A DNA stretch of 14,483 bases from an archaeon (GCA_023245565.1 JAHFKB010000004.1:1-14483); one strand, 5' to 3'. Shown: positions 5,871-13,099, counted from the stretch's first letter. Notes: generated by a model not told the origin, from the sequence alone. Made by a program: numbers and translations.

Positions 5871-6866
5871 ATGATAATTAAAGAAGTTAAATTAAGTTCT
5901 GGATTTTTGTTTATAAAAGAGACTCTTAATATAATTACTAATGAAGGAAAGATTAATTTAGAAGAAAAGTTTGATTCTAAATTAGTTCAAGAACTAAATA
6001 TCAAATTAAAAGATTTTGAAATAAACAGTGCTGAAGATTTTACTAAACTAAAAGAAAAATTAAAAGACTTAGATAATGAAAAGTATTTAATTATAGAAAA
6101 AGCAATTATTAATAATATTAAAAATTTCTGGAGTTTTTTTGACCCTACAATTACTCAAGTTCCAAGACCTATGTGTGTTGTTTATGAAAAAGAAAAAGGT
6201 ATTAAAAAATTTATTGTATTTTCTTTAAATGCTAATAACTTTGATGCTGTGATAACTAGTTGTAGAAAAGTTACTGATTTTTTAAAGAAAAAAGATATTA
6301 GTAAATTAAAAGATGAAGATATATTGATGTTAATTAAAGAAGGCATTGATAAAGAACATGAACTTGTTAACTTTGAATTAAGAATTGGTGTTGTTCTTGA
6401 TAACTTTGAAAATGGAAATTATATTTATAATGGATATGAATTAGATGAAAATAAACAATTTGAATTTGTTTCTAAACTAATTGAAAAATATAGTGTAGTT
6501 TATGTTGAAAATCCTTTTAATGAAACTAATTTAGAAGTTTATAAAAAATTAAATAATAAATTTAAAAGTATTTGTTTAATTTGTTTAAATTCAAAGATAA
6601 ATGAATATAGTGAAGGTATAAATAAAAAATGTTTTAATACTTTGATTGCTAAATATTTAAATATTTCAAGTTTTAAAACAGAAGCATTATTTTTTAAAGA
6701 TCAAGGATTAAATACTATTGTTGAACAAAATCCTGATATTATTGATGTTGTTGTTGGTTTAGGAATTCCATTAATAAAAATTGAGGATGATAAAAATGTT
6801 TATCAGATTTCTAGAAAGATAAAAAATATTTCAGATGAAATTGTAAAATTTAAAAGTAAAAAATAA
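5871..6866 (+). CDS. Divergent enolase-like protein, probably catalytically inactive
   Basis: The 331-residue protein is much shorter than real enolases (about 410-430). Family resemblance rests on segments in the right order: FDPTITQVPRPM (90-101, cf. LPRPMMN), RIGVVLDNFENGNYIYNGYEL (171-191, cf. GLDxAASEFYxxGKY), VVYVENPFNETNLEVYKKL (209-227, cf. SIEDPFxEDDW), TLIAKYLNISSFKTEAL (257-273, cf. LLKVNQIGTLTEA) and IDVVVGLGIPLIK (291-303, cf. ADLVVGLxTGQIK). E212 and K261 may correspond to a metal ligand and the catalytic lysine. The GDD metal-ligand motif is replaced by LICLN, and SHRSGET, which carries the catalytic His, is missing. The N-terminal SGxP substrate loop is not recognisable. The rpoK-eno-rpsB gene order of archaea supports descent from enolase. 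I infer a pseudoenzyme with an unknown job. It has its own TATA box and many Lys/Ile/Asn residues. Confidence 0.65.
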   Translation: MIIKEVKLSSGFLFIKETLNIITNEGKINLEEKFDSKLVQELNIKLKDFEINSAEDFTKLKEKLKDLDNEKYLIIEKAIINNIKNFWSFFDPTITQVPRPMCVVYEKEKGIKKFIVFSLNANNFDAVITSCRKVTDFLKKKDISKLKDEDILMLIKEGIDKEHELVNFELRIGVVLDNFENGNYIYNGYELDENKQFEFVSKLIEKYSVVYVENPFNETNLEVYKKLNNKFKSICLICLNSKINEYSEGINKKCFNTLIAKYLNISSFKTEALFFKDQGLNTIVEQNPDIIDVVVGLGIPLIKIEDDKNVYQISRKIKNISDEIVKFKSKK

Positions 6867-6907
6867 TTATTCTATATAATTGAAAATACTTTTAGAAATA
6901 TAAAAAA

Positions 6908-6928
6908 CGTAACATATATAAATAACTA
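6908..6928 (+). promoter_or_regulatory. Promoter of the CmpX-like gene, motif shared with the MinD-like gene
   Basis: CGTAACAT followed by ATATAAAT and AACTA forms a BRE/TATA element 40 bases before the ATG. It matches 19 of 21 bases at 13100-13120 upstream of the MinD-like gene. Expected transcription start is near 6945, giving a short leader with a Shine-Dalgarno. Confidence 0.6.
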
Positions 6929-6955
6929 GTAAACTAATAATATATATTAAAAAAT

Positions 6956-6961
6956 GAGGTG
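6956..6961 (+). promoter_or_regulatory. Shine-Dalgarno of the CmpX-like gene
   Basis: GAGGTG ends six bases before the ATG at 6968. It is one of few clear Shine-Dalgarno sites in front of a monocistronic gene in this window. Confidence 0.65.
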
Positions 6962-6967
6962 TGATTA

Positions 6968-7639
6968 ATGGCTGATGGATTGGTAGCGACAGGTAATTTA
7001 TTTTTACAACCGTTATTTAGATTATGGCAAGATTTTGTTTCTATATTTCCTAGTATTGTTGTGGCTTTATTATTATTAGTTTTAGGTTATTTTATTGGAT
7101 GGGCTATTGGCCATGTTGTAAAATGGTTATTAGTTAAAGCTGGTCTTGATAATTTAATTAAAAAATCTGGATTAACAAAAGAATTTGGACATACTCATGT
7201 TCCTAATTTATTAGGAGACTTAGTTAAATGGTTTGTATTTATTATATTTTTCCAAGTAGCAGTTGATGTATTAAATTTAAATACATTAAGTAATTTGTTA
7301 GATGATTTTGTTAGATGGTTACCACATGTATTATTTGCTGTAATAATCTTCTTTGCTGGTATAGCATTAGCTCATTATGTTGGTATTAAGATAAGAGAAC
7401 ATACAAAAATGAGAGGAATGCTTATTGCTGCAGGTGTGATGAAAATAGTAATACTATATGTTGTACTTGTAATTGCTTTAAACCAAGTTGGTGTTCAAGT
7501 TGGAATATTAGAGAATGCATTTTTAATATTACTTGGTGCATTAGGTTTAGGATTTGCATTAGCAATGGGAATTGGATTAGGTCTTGGATTAAGAGATCAT
7601 GCTGGTGAATTCATAGACCATATGAAAAAGAATTTTTAA
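6968..7639 (+). CDS. CmpX/MscS-related multi-helix membrane protein (conserved TM-helix family)
   Basis: This 223-residue integral membrane protein has about five hydrophobic helices (roughly 27-53, 85-102, 117-140, 149-171 and 182-208) separated by amphipathic turns. The Gly-rich final helix, LGALGLGFALAMGIGLGLGLRDHAGEF (189-215), resembles the conserved-TM-helix repeat found in CmpX-like proteins and near the pore of MscS channels. An earlier half-copy (SIVVALLLLVLGYFIGWAIGHVV, then LIKKSGL) suggests an internal repeat. No MscS beta domain follows. Likely a mechanosensitive or osmotic-stress membrane protein, but channel activity is inference. It is monocistronic, with a distinctive promoter and a double T-rich terminator. 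It opens the envelope block separating the enolase-like gene from rpsB. Confidence 0.75.
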   Translation: MADGLVATGNLFLQPLFRLWQDFVSIFPSIVVALLLLVLGYFIGWAIGHVVKWLLVKAGLDNLIKKSGLTKEFGHTHVPNLLGDLVKWFVFIIFFQVAVDVLNLNTLSNLLDDFVRWLPHVLFAVIIFFAGIALAHYVGIKIREHTKMRGMLIAAGVMKIVILYVVLVIALNQVGVQVGILENAFLILLGALGLGFALAMGIGLGLGLRDHAGEFIDHMKKNF

Positions 7640-7676
7640 TTAATTTTATTTTCTTTTTTTAATTAATTTTATTTTT
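7633..7676 (+). terminator. Duplicated T-rich terminator after the CmpX-like gene
   Basis: A 20-base unit beginning TTTTTAATTAA and ending in TTTATTTT occurs exactly twice (7633-7652 and 7656-7675), separated by three bases. The first copy contains the TAA stop codon of the gene. Two U-runs in tandem would make an efficient archaeal terminator. The following bases up to 7800 show no gene. Confidence 0.55.
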
Positions 7677-7815
7677 AGGATAGTAAAGTAGAGGTTATTA
7701 ATTTTAGACTATATTAAATTAAATAATATTGAAGAACTTTTGGAAGCTTTTATTTTGTAAAATTCTTACATAACTTATGACTATAATGTTATTACTTGAA
7801 AATTTTGGCAAAGGT

Positions 7816-7825
7816 TTTTATAATT
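7816..7825 (+). promoter_or_regulatory. TATA box of the giant surface protein gene
   Basis: TTTTATAATT, preceded by AAAGG, is centred about 24 bases before the ATG at 7845, implying a leaderless or nearly leaderless mRNA. The earlier ATG at 7829 opens only a four-codon frame. Confidence 0.5.
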
Positions 7826-7844
7826 ATTATGAGCACAAGATAAA

Positions 7845-10800
7845 ATGGGTTTTTTATATTTTAATAATTTAAATAAGAATTCTAAATTTATTATTTTGTC
7901 ATTGTTTTTATTAATATTTGTTTTTGGTGTAATAGCTGATGATTTTTTTACAGATTCTCAATCTTGGAGATTTAAAAATGGTGTGGTTTTTACATTTAAT
8001 GCTCCTATCGGTGGAAATGGGCCACAAAAAAATGTAAATGATAATTTAGCAAATGTTGCGAATTTGGGTGCAGTTTTTGCAGCTGGTAATGGTAGTGATA
8101 TTGGATTTCAAATATTTTATGAAGGTAATTTTTCAAATTCTACTTTTTGTGTTAATAGTGGTTTTAATTCTACATTAATGATATTTATAGATGGAGATAA
8201 AAATCCACAAACAGGTTGTAATTTATTTGGTGATCCTGCTAATTGTTTACCTGGTGCAAATAATAGAATACTTATGAATGGAACTAATAATTTAACAGTT
8301 TTACAATTTTGGAATTCAACATCAAATGCTTTTGAAAATAATGTTTCTAGTGTTTATGTAGATTTATCTTCAGGATGTGCTAGAGCATTTAATCCTTATA
8401 TTTTAAGACTTGGAACTTTACAATCTAATTTAGGTTTGTCTCCTAATACTGTTAATGGAAGTATAAACTTAGCAGCAAAGATAACAAGTACTTATCCTAA
8501 TTTAACAATTATAGATGAAATTTTACCAGGATTTGGTGGCGGTGGTGGAGGTTGTCATAAATATGATAAGAATCAAATAGGATGTCAAAATGATTCTATT
8601 AATTTAGGTTTAAAATGTAGTTGGAAATCTAATTTTAATGCTTGTGATGATGATTTTTCAAATATACAAGACTGTGATCATTTTGCAGGTATTTGTAGAG
8701 ATCAAACTAATTGTACAGTTGGTACGCAATATAGACCACCAGGAACTTGGGATTCTGGAGTTAGTAAATGTAGAGAACCATTTTTTGGTAATGTAATTTC
8801 TTCTTGTAGTAATGATTGTATGGGTTGTTTTGCACAAACTTCTTGTGAACAAAGCGGTCAAGGTTCAGCTGGAAATTGTCAATGGAAAACTGTAGACCCT
8901 GCTGTTAATAGAAGTGAATGTAGACCTGCTAATGAAAAAGTTTGTAGTTCTGCTTATCCTACTTTATGTAATAATCCTCAAATGTGTAATACTATAACAA
9001 CTTCTGTAGCTAATAATTTTAGCTGGAGTAATATTCTTAATGTTTGTTTGCCTTTTAATATGACTAATGGTACTGTTGCTTATGGAAATGCTAATTTTAA
9101 AGAAATTTGTTTTAATGGAATAGATGATAATTCTGATGGAAAAGCAGATTGTTCAGATCTTACTTGTTTTAATTCTTCTATTGGTGCAGATGCTTGGAAA
9201 AATGCTGATCCTTCTTGTGGTGGTGGATTTAATCCTCTTAATCTTGGTTATAATATTGGTGGTGGATTTAATCCTGAAATGTTTAAAAATGATCTTTTAT
9301 CTAGTGGTGGTGCTGATGGTCCTCCAGTTATTATAGGTCAAGATCCAGTTAATGATACTGTTGTCTCTAATATTAATGCAACTGAATTAGATATTTTAGG
9401 TTTAGGTGTTAAAGATATGAATACTGCTTTTGGATTTGGAATAATGACTCAAACAAATAGATTTGCATCACAATGTCATCCATATAATGGAATTCAAGGT
9501 AATATGACTCAAAGATTCTTTTTTGTTGCAGATTCTGATAATAATTTATCTACTGGATGTAATGTTACTTATAATTTATTTTCTGCAAGTGCAACAAATT
9601 TATCAGGTATAGATTATTTATATTATTATTCTATTAATGAAACTAATGGAACAGAAACTAAAGTTGGATATCAATGTATGAATATTTCTGGAACTTATAA
9701 AATGATATTATTACCTGTAAGTTTATCTGGAATATCTAATAATATGAAACCTTTTACTTGTAATTTTATGGATGGTGGAGTACAGAGTGGAGCTTCAATA
9801 CTTGTTGTACCTAAGAATGGTATAGGAAAAGGTTTAGCTAGTTCATTAAAAACTCCTTTGAAATTAAATGTATTTACTGGTAATATTTCAACTGTTTTAT
9901 TGAGTTCAGATGGTTTACAAGTTCCTATGACAATAACAGGACTGGGAAATGCTACAGATAGTTTACTTGAGAGTTATTATACACCAGGTACTGCTGATTT
10001 TAAACCTGTTGATTGTTTTGCTAATCCTACATCTTGTGGTAGTAGTTTTGCTATAGATGGTGGTGGAAAATTCTTTAAATTTGAAGATTGTGTAAAACCT
10101 GGAGATGAAGATAATAATGGATTAAGTGATTGTGCAGATCCTATTTGTTCTTTTGCTCCTAATTGTAAAAATTCAGGAAGCTTATATAATGCAAGTGCAG
10201 ATAAAACTTCTCCAAGTATTTTATCTGTAAGAGCAGAAACTCAAAAAGACGGTGCTTTTTTAATAGTTCAAACTTCGAAACCTACAAATTTAACTGTTAA
10301 TTTTTATGATAGAAATTCTTCATGTATAAGTACTCCTAAATTATTATATGATTTAGGAAATCCAGAATTTACTGGAGATGATTATAGACCATTCCATGGT
10401 CTTGGATTATTTAATGGAAGTATTGTTCCACAAGGAAATGGATCTACAATAAGTTTAAACACTACAAATGATACTGCTTACTTTTACAAATTAACTGCTT
10501 TTGCACAGAATGGACTTAAAGCTTCTTCTTCATGTTTGAATTTTACAACTGCAGCAAGTACTCAAGATAAATTGGTTTCTTTTAGACCAATATTTAATAC
10601 AGATTCAGGAAATAGTCATACATCTTCAATGTCATTTAAAGTTAAATATCCAAATGGAACTGTTGCTTCAACTATTACTACAAATTCATCATCATCTACA
10701 ACTAATGTTACAGTATTAACAAATGCTACTATAGATATAACTGGTGCTGATGGTACAGGAATATCTTTAGTTGGTGCTAATTTAGCTAAAGCTGCTGAAA

Positions 10801-11753
10801 TAAATTTAACTGGAGCATTTAATATTAAATCTCCTAATTCAACTTATGGTTATGTATCTATGAATAGTTCAAAGTGGAATGAAATATCTCAAGCTTTAGG
10901 AGTATCTACTGTATTAATTACAGTTCCTGGTACTGAAAATAAATTATTACACTGTGATGATGATGGTCTAACTAATTGTACAGATGTTACTAGTGAAAGT
11001 GGAGTAAGCAGATTGTCTGTTGATACAAATGCTGGAACTGCTGTTTGGAAAGTTCCATCAACAATAGGATTTTCATCATATGCTTCAACTACGGCTGTTT
11101 CATCTAGTTCATCTTCATCTAGTAGTTCTTCTGGTAGTGGAGGTGGAGGAGCAAGCAATACAGTAATTGTGAATCCAATATTAAGTTCATTAACTAGTAC
11201 TACTGGTACTTTTACTTTAAGTGATTTAACTGATAGTGTAAAAGATGCTTTAGCTAATAAATTTTCATTTAGTTTTAATTGTGCTGTTCCGCCTTGTAAA
11301 GTAACAGCCAAAGAATTTGTTGTTTCATCTTTATCAGCAGATATAACAAATTATATTTCAACTAAAGGAGAAGTTTTAGGTGTAGTAGATTTAGTATGTA
11401 GTGGAACTGTAGATACAGGATCTTCAACATTTACAGTTCCCAATTGTGAAGGTGTTGGTGTAAGTGTGATTCATACTGATGGAAGTAAAGAAGATGCAGT
11501 TGTAACTTGTGCTAGTGGAAAAGTAAAGGCTACTTGGAATAAAGGATGTAGTTATATTGTTGTATGGAAAAAGAATAATCAACAAACGCAAGAGGCAAAA
11601 CAAAGCAATGTAGAAACTCAACAACAAGTTGAAGCAACTCAAGCTCAACCACAAAATAAAAATAATAGAAAATTAAGTTTGATATTATTAATAGGTTTAG
11701 GTGTTGTTGTTTTAATTGTTGTTTTATTTTTGTTATTTAGAAAGAAAAAGTAA
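7845..11753 (+). CDS. Giant secreted, membrane-anchored, cysteine-containing surface protein
   Basis: The 1302-residue envelope protein is not recognisable as a named family. A Sec-type signal helix (about 15-31, likely cut after A31) leads into the extracellular part. Two DOMON/CBM9-like domains share an acidic motif, DGDKNPQTGCN (116-126) and DSDNNLSTGCN (563-573). Between them lies a Cys-rich region (about 235-400) with repeated C...CxW...C units. Acidic, probably Ca-binding Cys loops occur at 422-441 (C...IDDNSDGKADC), 749-774 (C...DEDNNGLSDC) and 1037-1045. A fibronectin-III-like domain (about 785-905) and beta-rich domains follow, then a run of 11 Ser and a Gly stretch (1086-1102), a last Cys domain, a Gln/Asn-rich stalk (about 1243-1276) and a C-terminal helix ending in RKKK (1277-1302). 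About 40 NxS/T sequons suggest heavy N-glycosylation. Adhesin, S-layer-like or host-contact roles are inference. Confidence 0.85.
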   Translation: MGFLYFNNLNKNSKFIILSLFLLIFVFGVIADDFFTDSQSWRFKNGVVFTFNAPIGGNGPQKNVNDNLANVANLGAVFAAGNGSDIGFQIFYEGNFSNSTFCVNSGFNSTLMIFIDGDKNPQTGCNLFGDPANCLPGANNRILMNGTNNLTVLQFWNSTSNAFENNVSSVYVDLSSGCARAFNPYILRLGTLQSNLGLSPNTVNGSINLAAKITSTYPNLTIIDEILPGFGGGGGGCHKYDKNQIGCQNDSINLGLKCSWKSNFNACDDDFSNIQDCDHFAGICRDQTNCTVGTQYRPPGTWDSGVSKCREPFFGNVISSCSNDCMGCFAQTSCEQSGQGSAGNCQWKTVDPAVNRSECRPANEKVCSSAYPTLCNNPQMCNTITTSVANNFSWSNILNVCLPFNMTNGTVAYGNANFKEICFNGIDDNSDGKADCSDLTCFNSSIGADAWKNADPSCGGGFNPLNLGYNIGGGFNPEMFKNDLLSSGGADGPPVIIGQDPVNDTVVSNINATELDILGLGVKDMNTAFGFGIMTQTNRFASQCHPYNGIQGNMTQRFFFVADSDNNLSTGCNVTYNLFSASATNLSGIDYLYYYSINETNGTETKVGYQCMNISGTYKMILLPVSLSGISNNMKPFTCNFMDGGVQSGASILVVPKNGIGKGLASSLKTPLKLNVFTGNISTVLLSSDGLQVPMTITGLGNATDSLLESYYTPGTADFKPVDCFANPTSCGSSFAIDGGGKFFKFEDCVKPGDEDNNGLSDCADPICSFAPNCKNSGSLYNASADKTSPSILSVRAETQKDGAFLIVQTSKPTNLTVNFYDRNSSCISTPKLLYDLGNPEFTGDDYRPFHGLGLFNGSIVPQGNGSTISLNTTNDTAYFYKLTAFAQNGLKASSSCLNFTTAASTQDKLVSFRPIFNTDSGNSHTSSMSFKVKYPNGTVASTITTNSSSSTTNVTVLTNATIDITGADGTGISLVGANLAKAAEINLTGAFNIKSPNSTYGYVSMNSSKWNEISQALGVSTVLITVPGTENKLLHCDDDGLTNCTDVTSESGVSRLSVDTNAGTAVWKVPSTIGFSSYASTTAVSSSSSSSSSSSGSGGGGASNTVIVNPILSSLTSTTGTFTLSDLTDSVKDALANKFSFSFNCAVPPCKVTAKEFVVSSLSADITNYISTKGEVLGVVDLVCSGTVDTGSSTFTVPNCEGVGVSVIHTDGSKEDAVVTCASGKVKATWNKGCSYIVVWKKNNQQTQEAKQSNVETQQQVEATQAQPQNKNNRKLSLILLIGLGVVVLIVVLFLLFRKKK

Positions 11754-11773
11754 TTTATTTTATAAATAAATAT

Positions 11774-11893
11774 ATGAGAATTTGTCCAAAATGTAAAAAA
11801 AGAGAATTGGATGTTACTGATAAAGTAAATAATTATAGATGTTGGAATTGTGGATATTTTTGTATAGGTAAAAAATATTTCTTAGATGATTAA
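11774..11893 (+). CDS. 39-residue zinc-ribbon peptide
   Basis: A small ORF reads MRICPKCKKRELDV...YRCWNCGYFCIGKKYFLDD. Two CxxC knuckles (C4/C7 and C23/C26) at ribbon spacing, with an extra Cys at 30, indicate a single-zinc ribbon such as those in transcription and translation mini-proteins. The start ATG is 20 bases after the surface-protein stop. The only TATA-like string (TTTTATAAAT, 11759-11768) is too close to the ATG for a normal transcript start, so it may be read through from upstream or be leaderless with a TTG/GTG alternative. No partner is apparent. The cysteine pattern makes it a likely real gene; function unknown. Confidence 0.65.
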   Translation: MRICPKCKKRELDVTDKVNNYRCWNCGYFCIGKKYFLDD

Positions 11894-11933
11894 TTAAAAT
11901 GTAAAAATTTTAATAAATAATTCTTCTAGAAAT

Positions 11934-11954
11934 CTTTATAAAGCCCTTATAATT
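11934..11954 (+). promoter_or_regulatory. Tandem TATA boxes of rpsB
   Basis: The perfect palindrome CTTTATAAAG (11934-11943) is followed at once by CCTTATAATT (11945-11954). Starts near 11964 or 11975 would give a leader of roughly 55-67 bases before rpsB. Confidence 0.5.
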
Positions 11955-11963
11955 TCACAACTT

Positions 11964-12030
11964 AAAGCCGAAATTGCTGAGGCAAAAGACATGCAAATGT
12001 TCTTAGTAAATAAGGTTTAAATGGAATAAA
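11964..12030 (+). promoter_or_regulatory. Structured rpsB leader with two mini-ORFs
   Basis: The probable 5' leader of rpsB is less AT-rich than other gaps. It can form TTGC-TGAG-GCAA (11974-11985) and a six-pair hairpin with one bulge closed by a GCAA tetraloop (11987-12003). It also holds an ORF for MQMFLVNKV (11991-12020), whose TAA is directly followed by ATG-GAA-TAA (12021-12029) and then, one base later, the rpsB ATG. An AAGGT at 12012-12016 is closer to the second mini-ORF than to rpsB. Autoregulation by uS2 or re-initiation control is inference. Confidence 0.4.
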
Positions 12031-12633
12031 ATGACAGAAACAGAACAATACTTAGTACCTGTAGATGATTATCTAAAGGTAGGATTACATATTGGAACTA
12101 AATTTAGAACTAAAGCTATGTCTCAATTTATTTACAAAGTTAGACCTGATGGATTAACTGTTTTAAATGTTCAAAAATTAAATGAAAGATTAGAAGCTGC
12201 TGCTAAATTATTATCTTATTATAAACCAGAAGAAATAGTTGTTGTTTGTAGAAGAGAAAATGGATGGAGTTCTATAGATATGTTTTCAAAATTAACTGGA
12301 ATTAGATCTTATCCAGGAAGATATCCACCTGGAATACTTACTAATACTAATTTAGTTAAATTTATAGAAGCAAAATTAATTTTAGTTGGAGATCCTTTTC
12401 CTGATAAAAATATTGTTGATGATGCGGCAAGAATAGGAATTCCTGTAATTGCTTTATGTGATACAAATAATGAATTAGCAAATGTAGATTTAGTTGTACC
12501 TTGTAATAATAAAGGTAAAAAAAGTCTTGGTTTAGTATTTTGGATCTTATCTAGAGAATATCTTAAATTAAGGGGCACAATTAAACATTATGATGAGTTC
12601 AAAGCTAAATTAGATGATTTTAGTCCAGACTAA
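12031..12633 (+). CDS. rpsB: Small-subunit ribosomal protein uS2
   Basis: This 200-residue 30S protein binds near the body-head junction close to bS1/eS21-type sites. Signatures: VDDYLKVGLHIGTKFRTKAMSQFIYKVRPDGLTVLNVQKLNERL (11-54), GRYPPGILTN (96-105), FIEAKLILVGDPFPDKNIVDDAARIGIPVIALCDTNN (111-147) and VDLVVPCNNKGKKSLGLVFWILSREYL (152-178). Length is normal for archaea. The start ATG at 12031 gives the expected short acidic tail before the conserved core. It lies apart from the enolase-like gene by the envelope block, whereas the two are usually neighbours in archaea. Confidence 0.96.
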   Translation: MTETEQYLVPVDDYLKVGLHIGTKFRTKAMSQFIYKVRPDGLTVLNVQKLNERLEAAAKLLSYYKPEEIVVVCRRENGWSSIDMFSKLTGIRSYPGRYPPGILTNTNLVKFIEAKLILVGDPFPDKNIVDDAARIGIPVIALCDTNNELANVDLVVPCNNKGKKSLGLVFWILSREYLKLRGTIKHYDEFKAKLDDFSPD

Positions 12634-12646
12634 GATTTTTCAAAAG

Positions 12647-12657
12647 CTTTATAAACT
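12647..12657 (+). promoter_or_regulatory. TATA box of the 104-residue gene
   Basis: GCTTTATAAAC lies 14 bases after the rpsB stop and is centred 35 bases before the ATG at 12687. A transcript start near 12678 would leave a leader of about 9 bases. Confidence 0.5.
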
Positions 12658-12686
12658 TTGAATGTCTATCTTATTTACTCGTTAAA

Positions 12687-13001
12687 ATGGTAATTAATGA
12701 TAAAATGACTGTTATGCAAGTCAGACCAAATTATTCTATTGTTTATCAATTTAAACCTTTATTAAAACTTGAGAAAAAACATATTAAAACTCAAAAACAT
12801 TTTATTGGATTTATTAAAGAAGTTTCTACTAATTGGAAAGATGGAGATTATTTTTTAAAATCACAAAAAGGAACTTTTGCTTATTTTAATTTAAATGGAA
12901 CTAAAGTTAGATTATTAAAAAAATCTAAATTTGGAAAAGAATATTTATGCTGGCAATTTTTTGGTCCAGGTAATGTTGGAAGAAAAACTGCTAAAGCTTA
13001 A
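12687..13001 (+). CDS. Unrecognised 104-residue basic protein
   Basis: I do not recognise this protein. It is Lys-rich and apparently soluble, with aromatic and beta-branched strands (SIVYQFKPLLKL, HFIGFIKEV, YFLKSQKGTFAYFNLNGTKVRLL, YLCWQFFGPG) suggesting a small beta fold such as an SH3/OB-like barrel. The tail GNVGRKTAKA is basic. No signal peptide, membrane helix or zinc motif is present. The first ATG (12687) fits the TATA box; ATGs at 12705 and 12714 are alternatives. Codon use matches the neighbours, and translation is continuous, so it is very likely a gene. The basic charge and the position after rpsB hint at RNA or ribosome binding, but this is only context. Confidence 0.7.
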   Translation: MVINDKMTVMQVRPNYSIVYQFKPLLKLEKKHIKTQKHFIGFIKEVSTNWKDGDYFLKSQKGTFAYFNLNGTKVRLLKKSKFGKEYLCWQFFGPGNVGRKTAKA

Positions 13002-13002
13002 T

Positions 13003-13050
13003 TTATTTTAAAACATATTGTGTGGTATTTATTTTATTTTAAAACACATT
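13003..13050 (+). repeat. Imperfect direct repeat with T-runs after the 104-residue gene
   Basis: TTATTTTAAAACATATT (13003-13019) recurs as TTATTTTAAAACACATT (13034-13050), with 16 of 17 bases identical. Both copies have T-runs and lie directly after the stop codon. They probably form a double terminator like the one at 7633-7676. Confidence 0.5.
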
Positions 13051-13099
13051 TTCTTTAATTTTTATATACTTAAAAAAATTTACTTATTATGGAAATTTT

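Noticed and set aside
7678..7815. Search for a small gene or RNA in the largest gap
   Set aside because: No ORF with a credible start, no strong hairpin and no tRNA-like fold; it appears to be plain AT-rich spacer.
11100..11150. Ser/Gly tract as a slippage-prone microsatellite
   Set aside because: The codons are mixed (TCA, TCT, AGT; GGT, GGA), so there is no pure short-unit DNA repeat; it is better read as a protein linker.
10889..11311. 140-codon minus-strand ORF inside the surface protein gene
   Set aside because: Antisense to a continuous conserved-style secreted protein; the Pro/Glu-Leu-rich translation is the mirror of Ser/Gly codons, with no promoter or start context.
11885..11980. 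C/D box small RNA candidate before rpsB (GATGAT … CTGA)
   Set aside because: The C-box-like string is the end of the zinc-ribbon gene and lacks a full RTGATGA; no C'/D' pair or guide spacing is visible.
12309..12578. Minus-strand ORF inside rpsB
   Set aside because: Antisense to the conserved uS2 core; no independent support.
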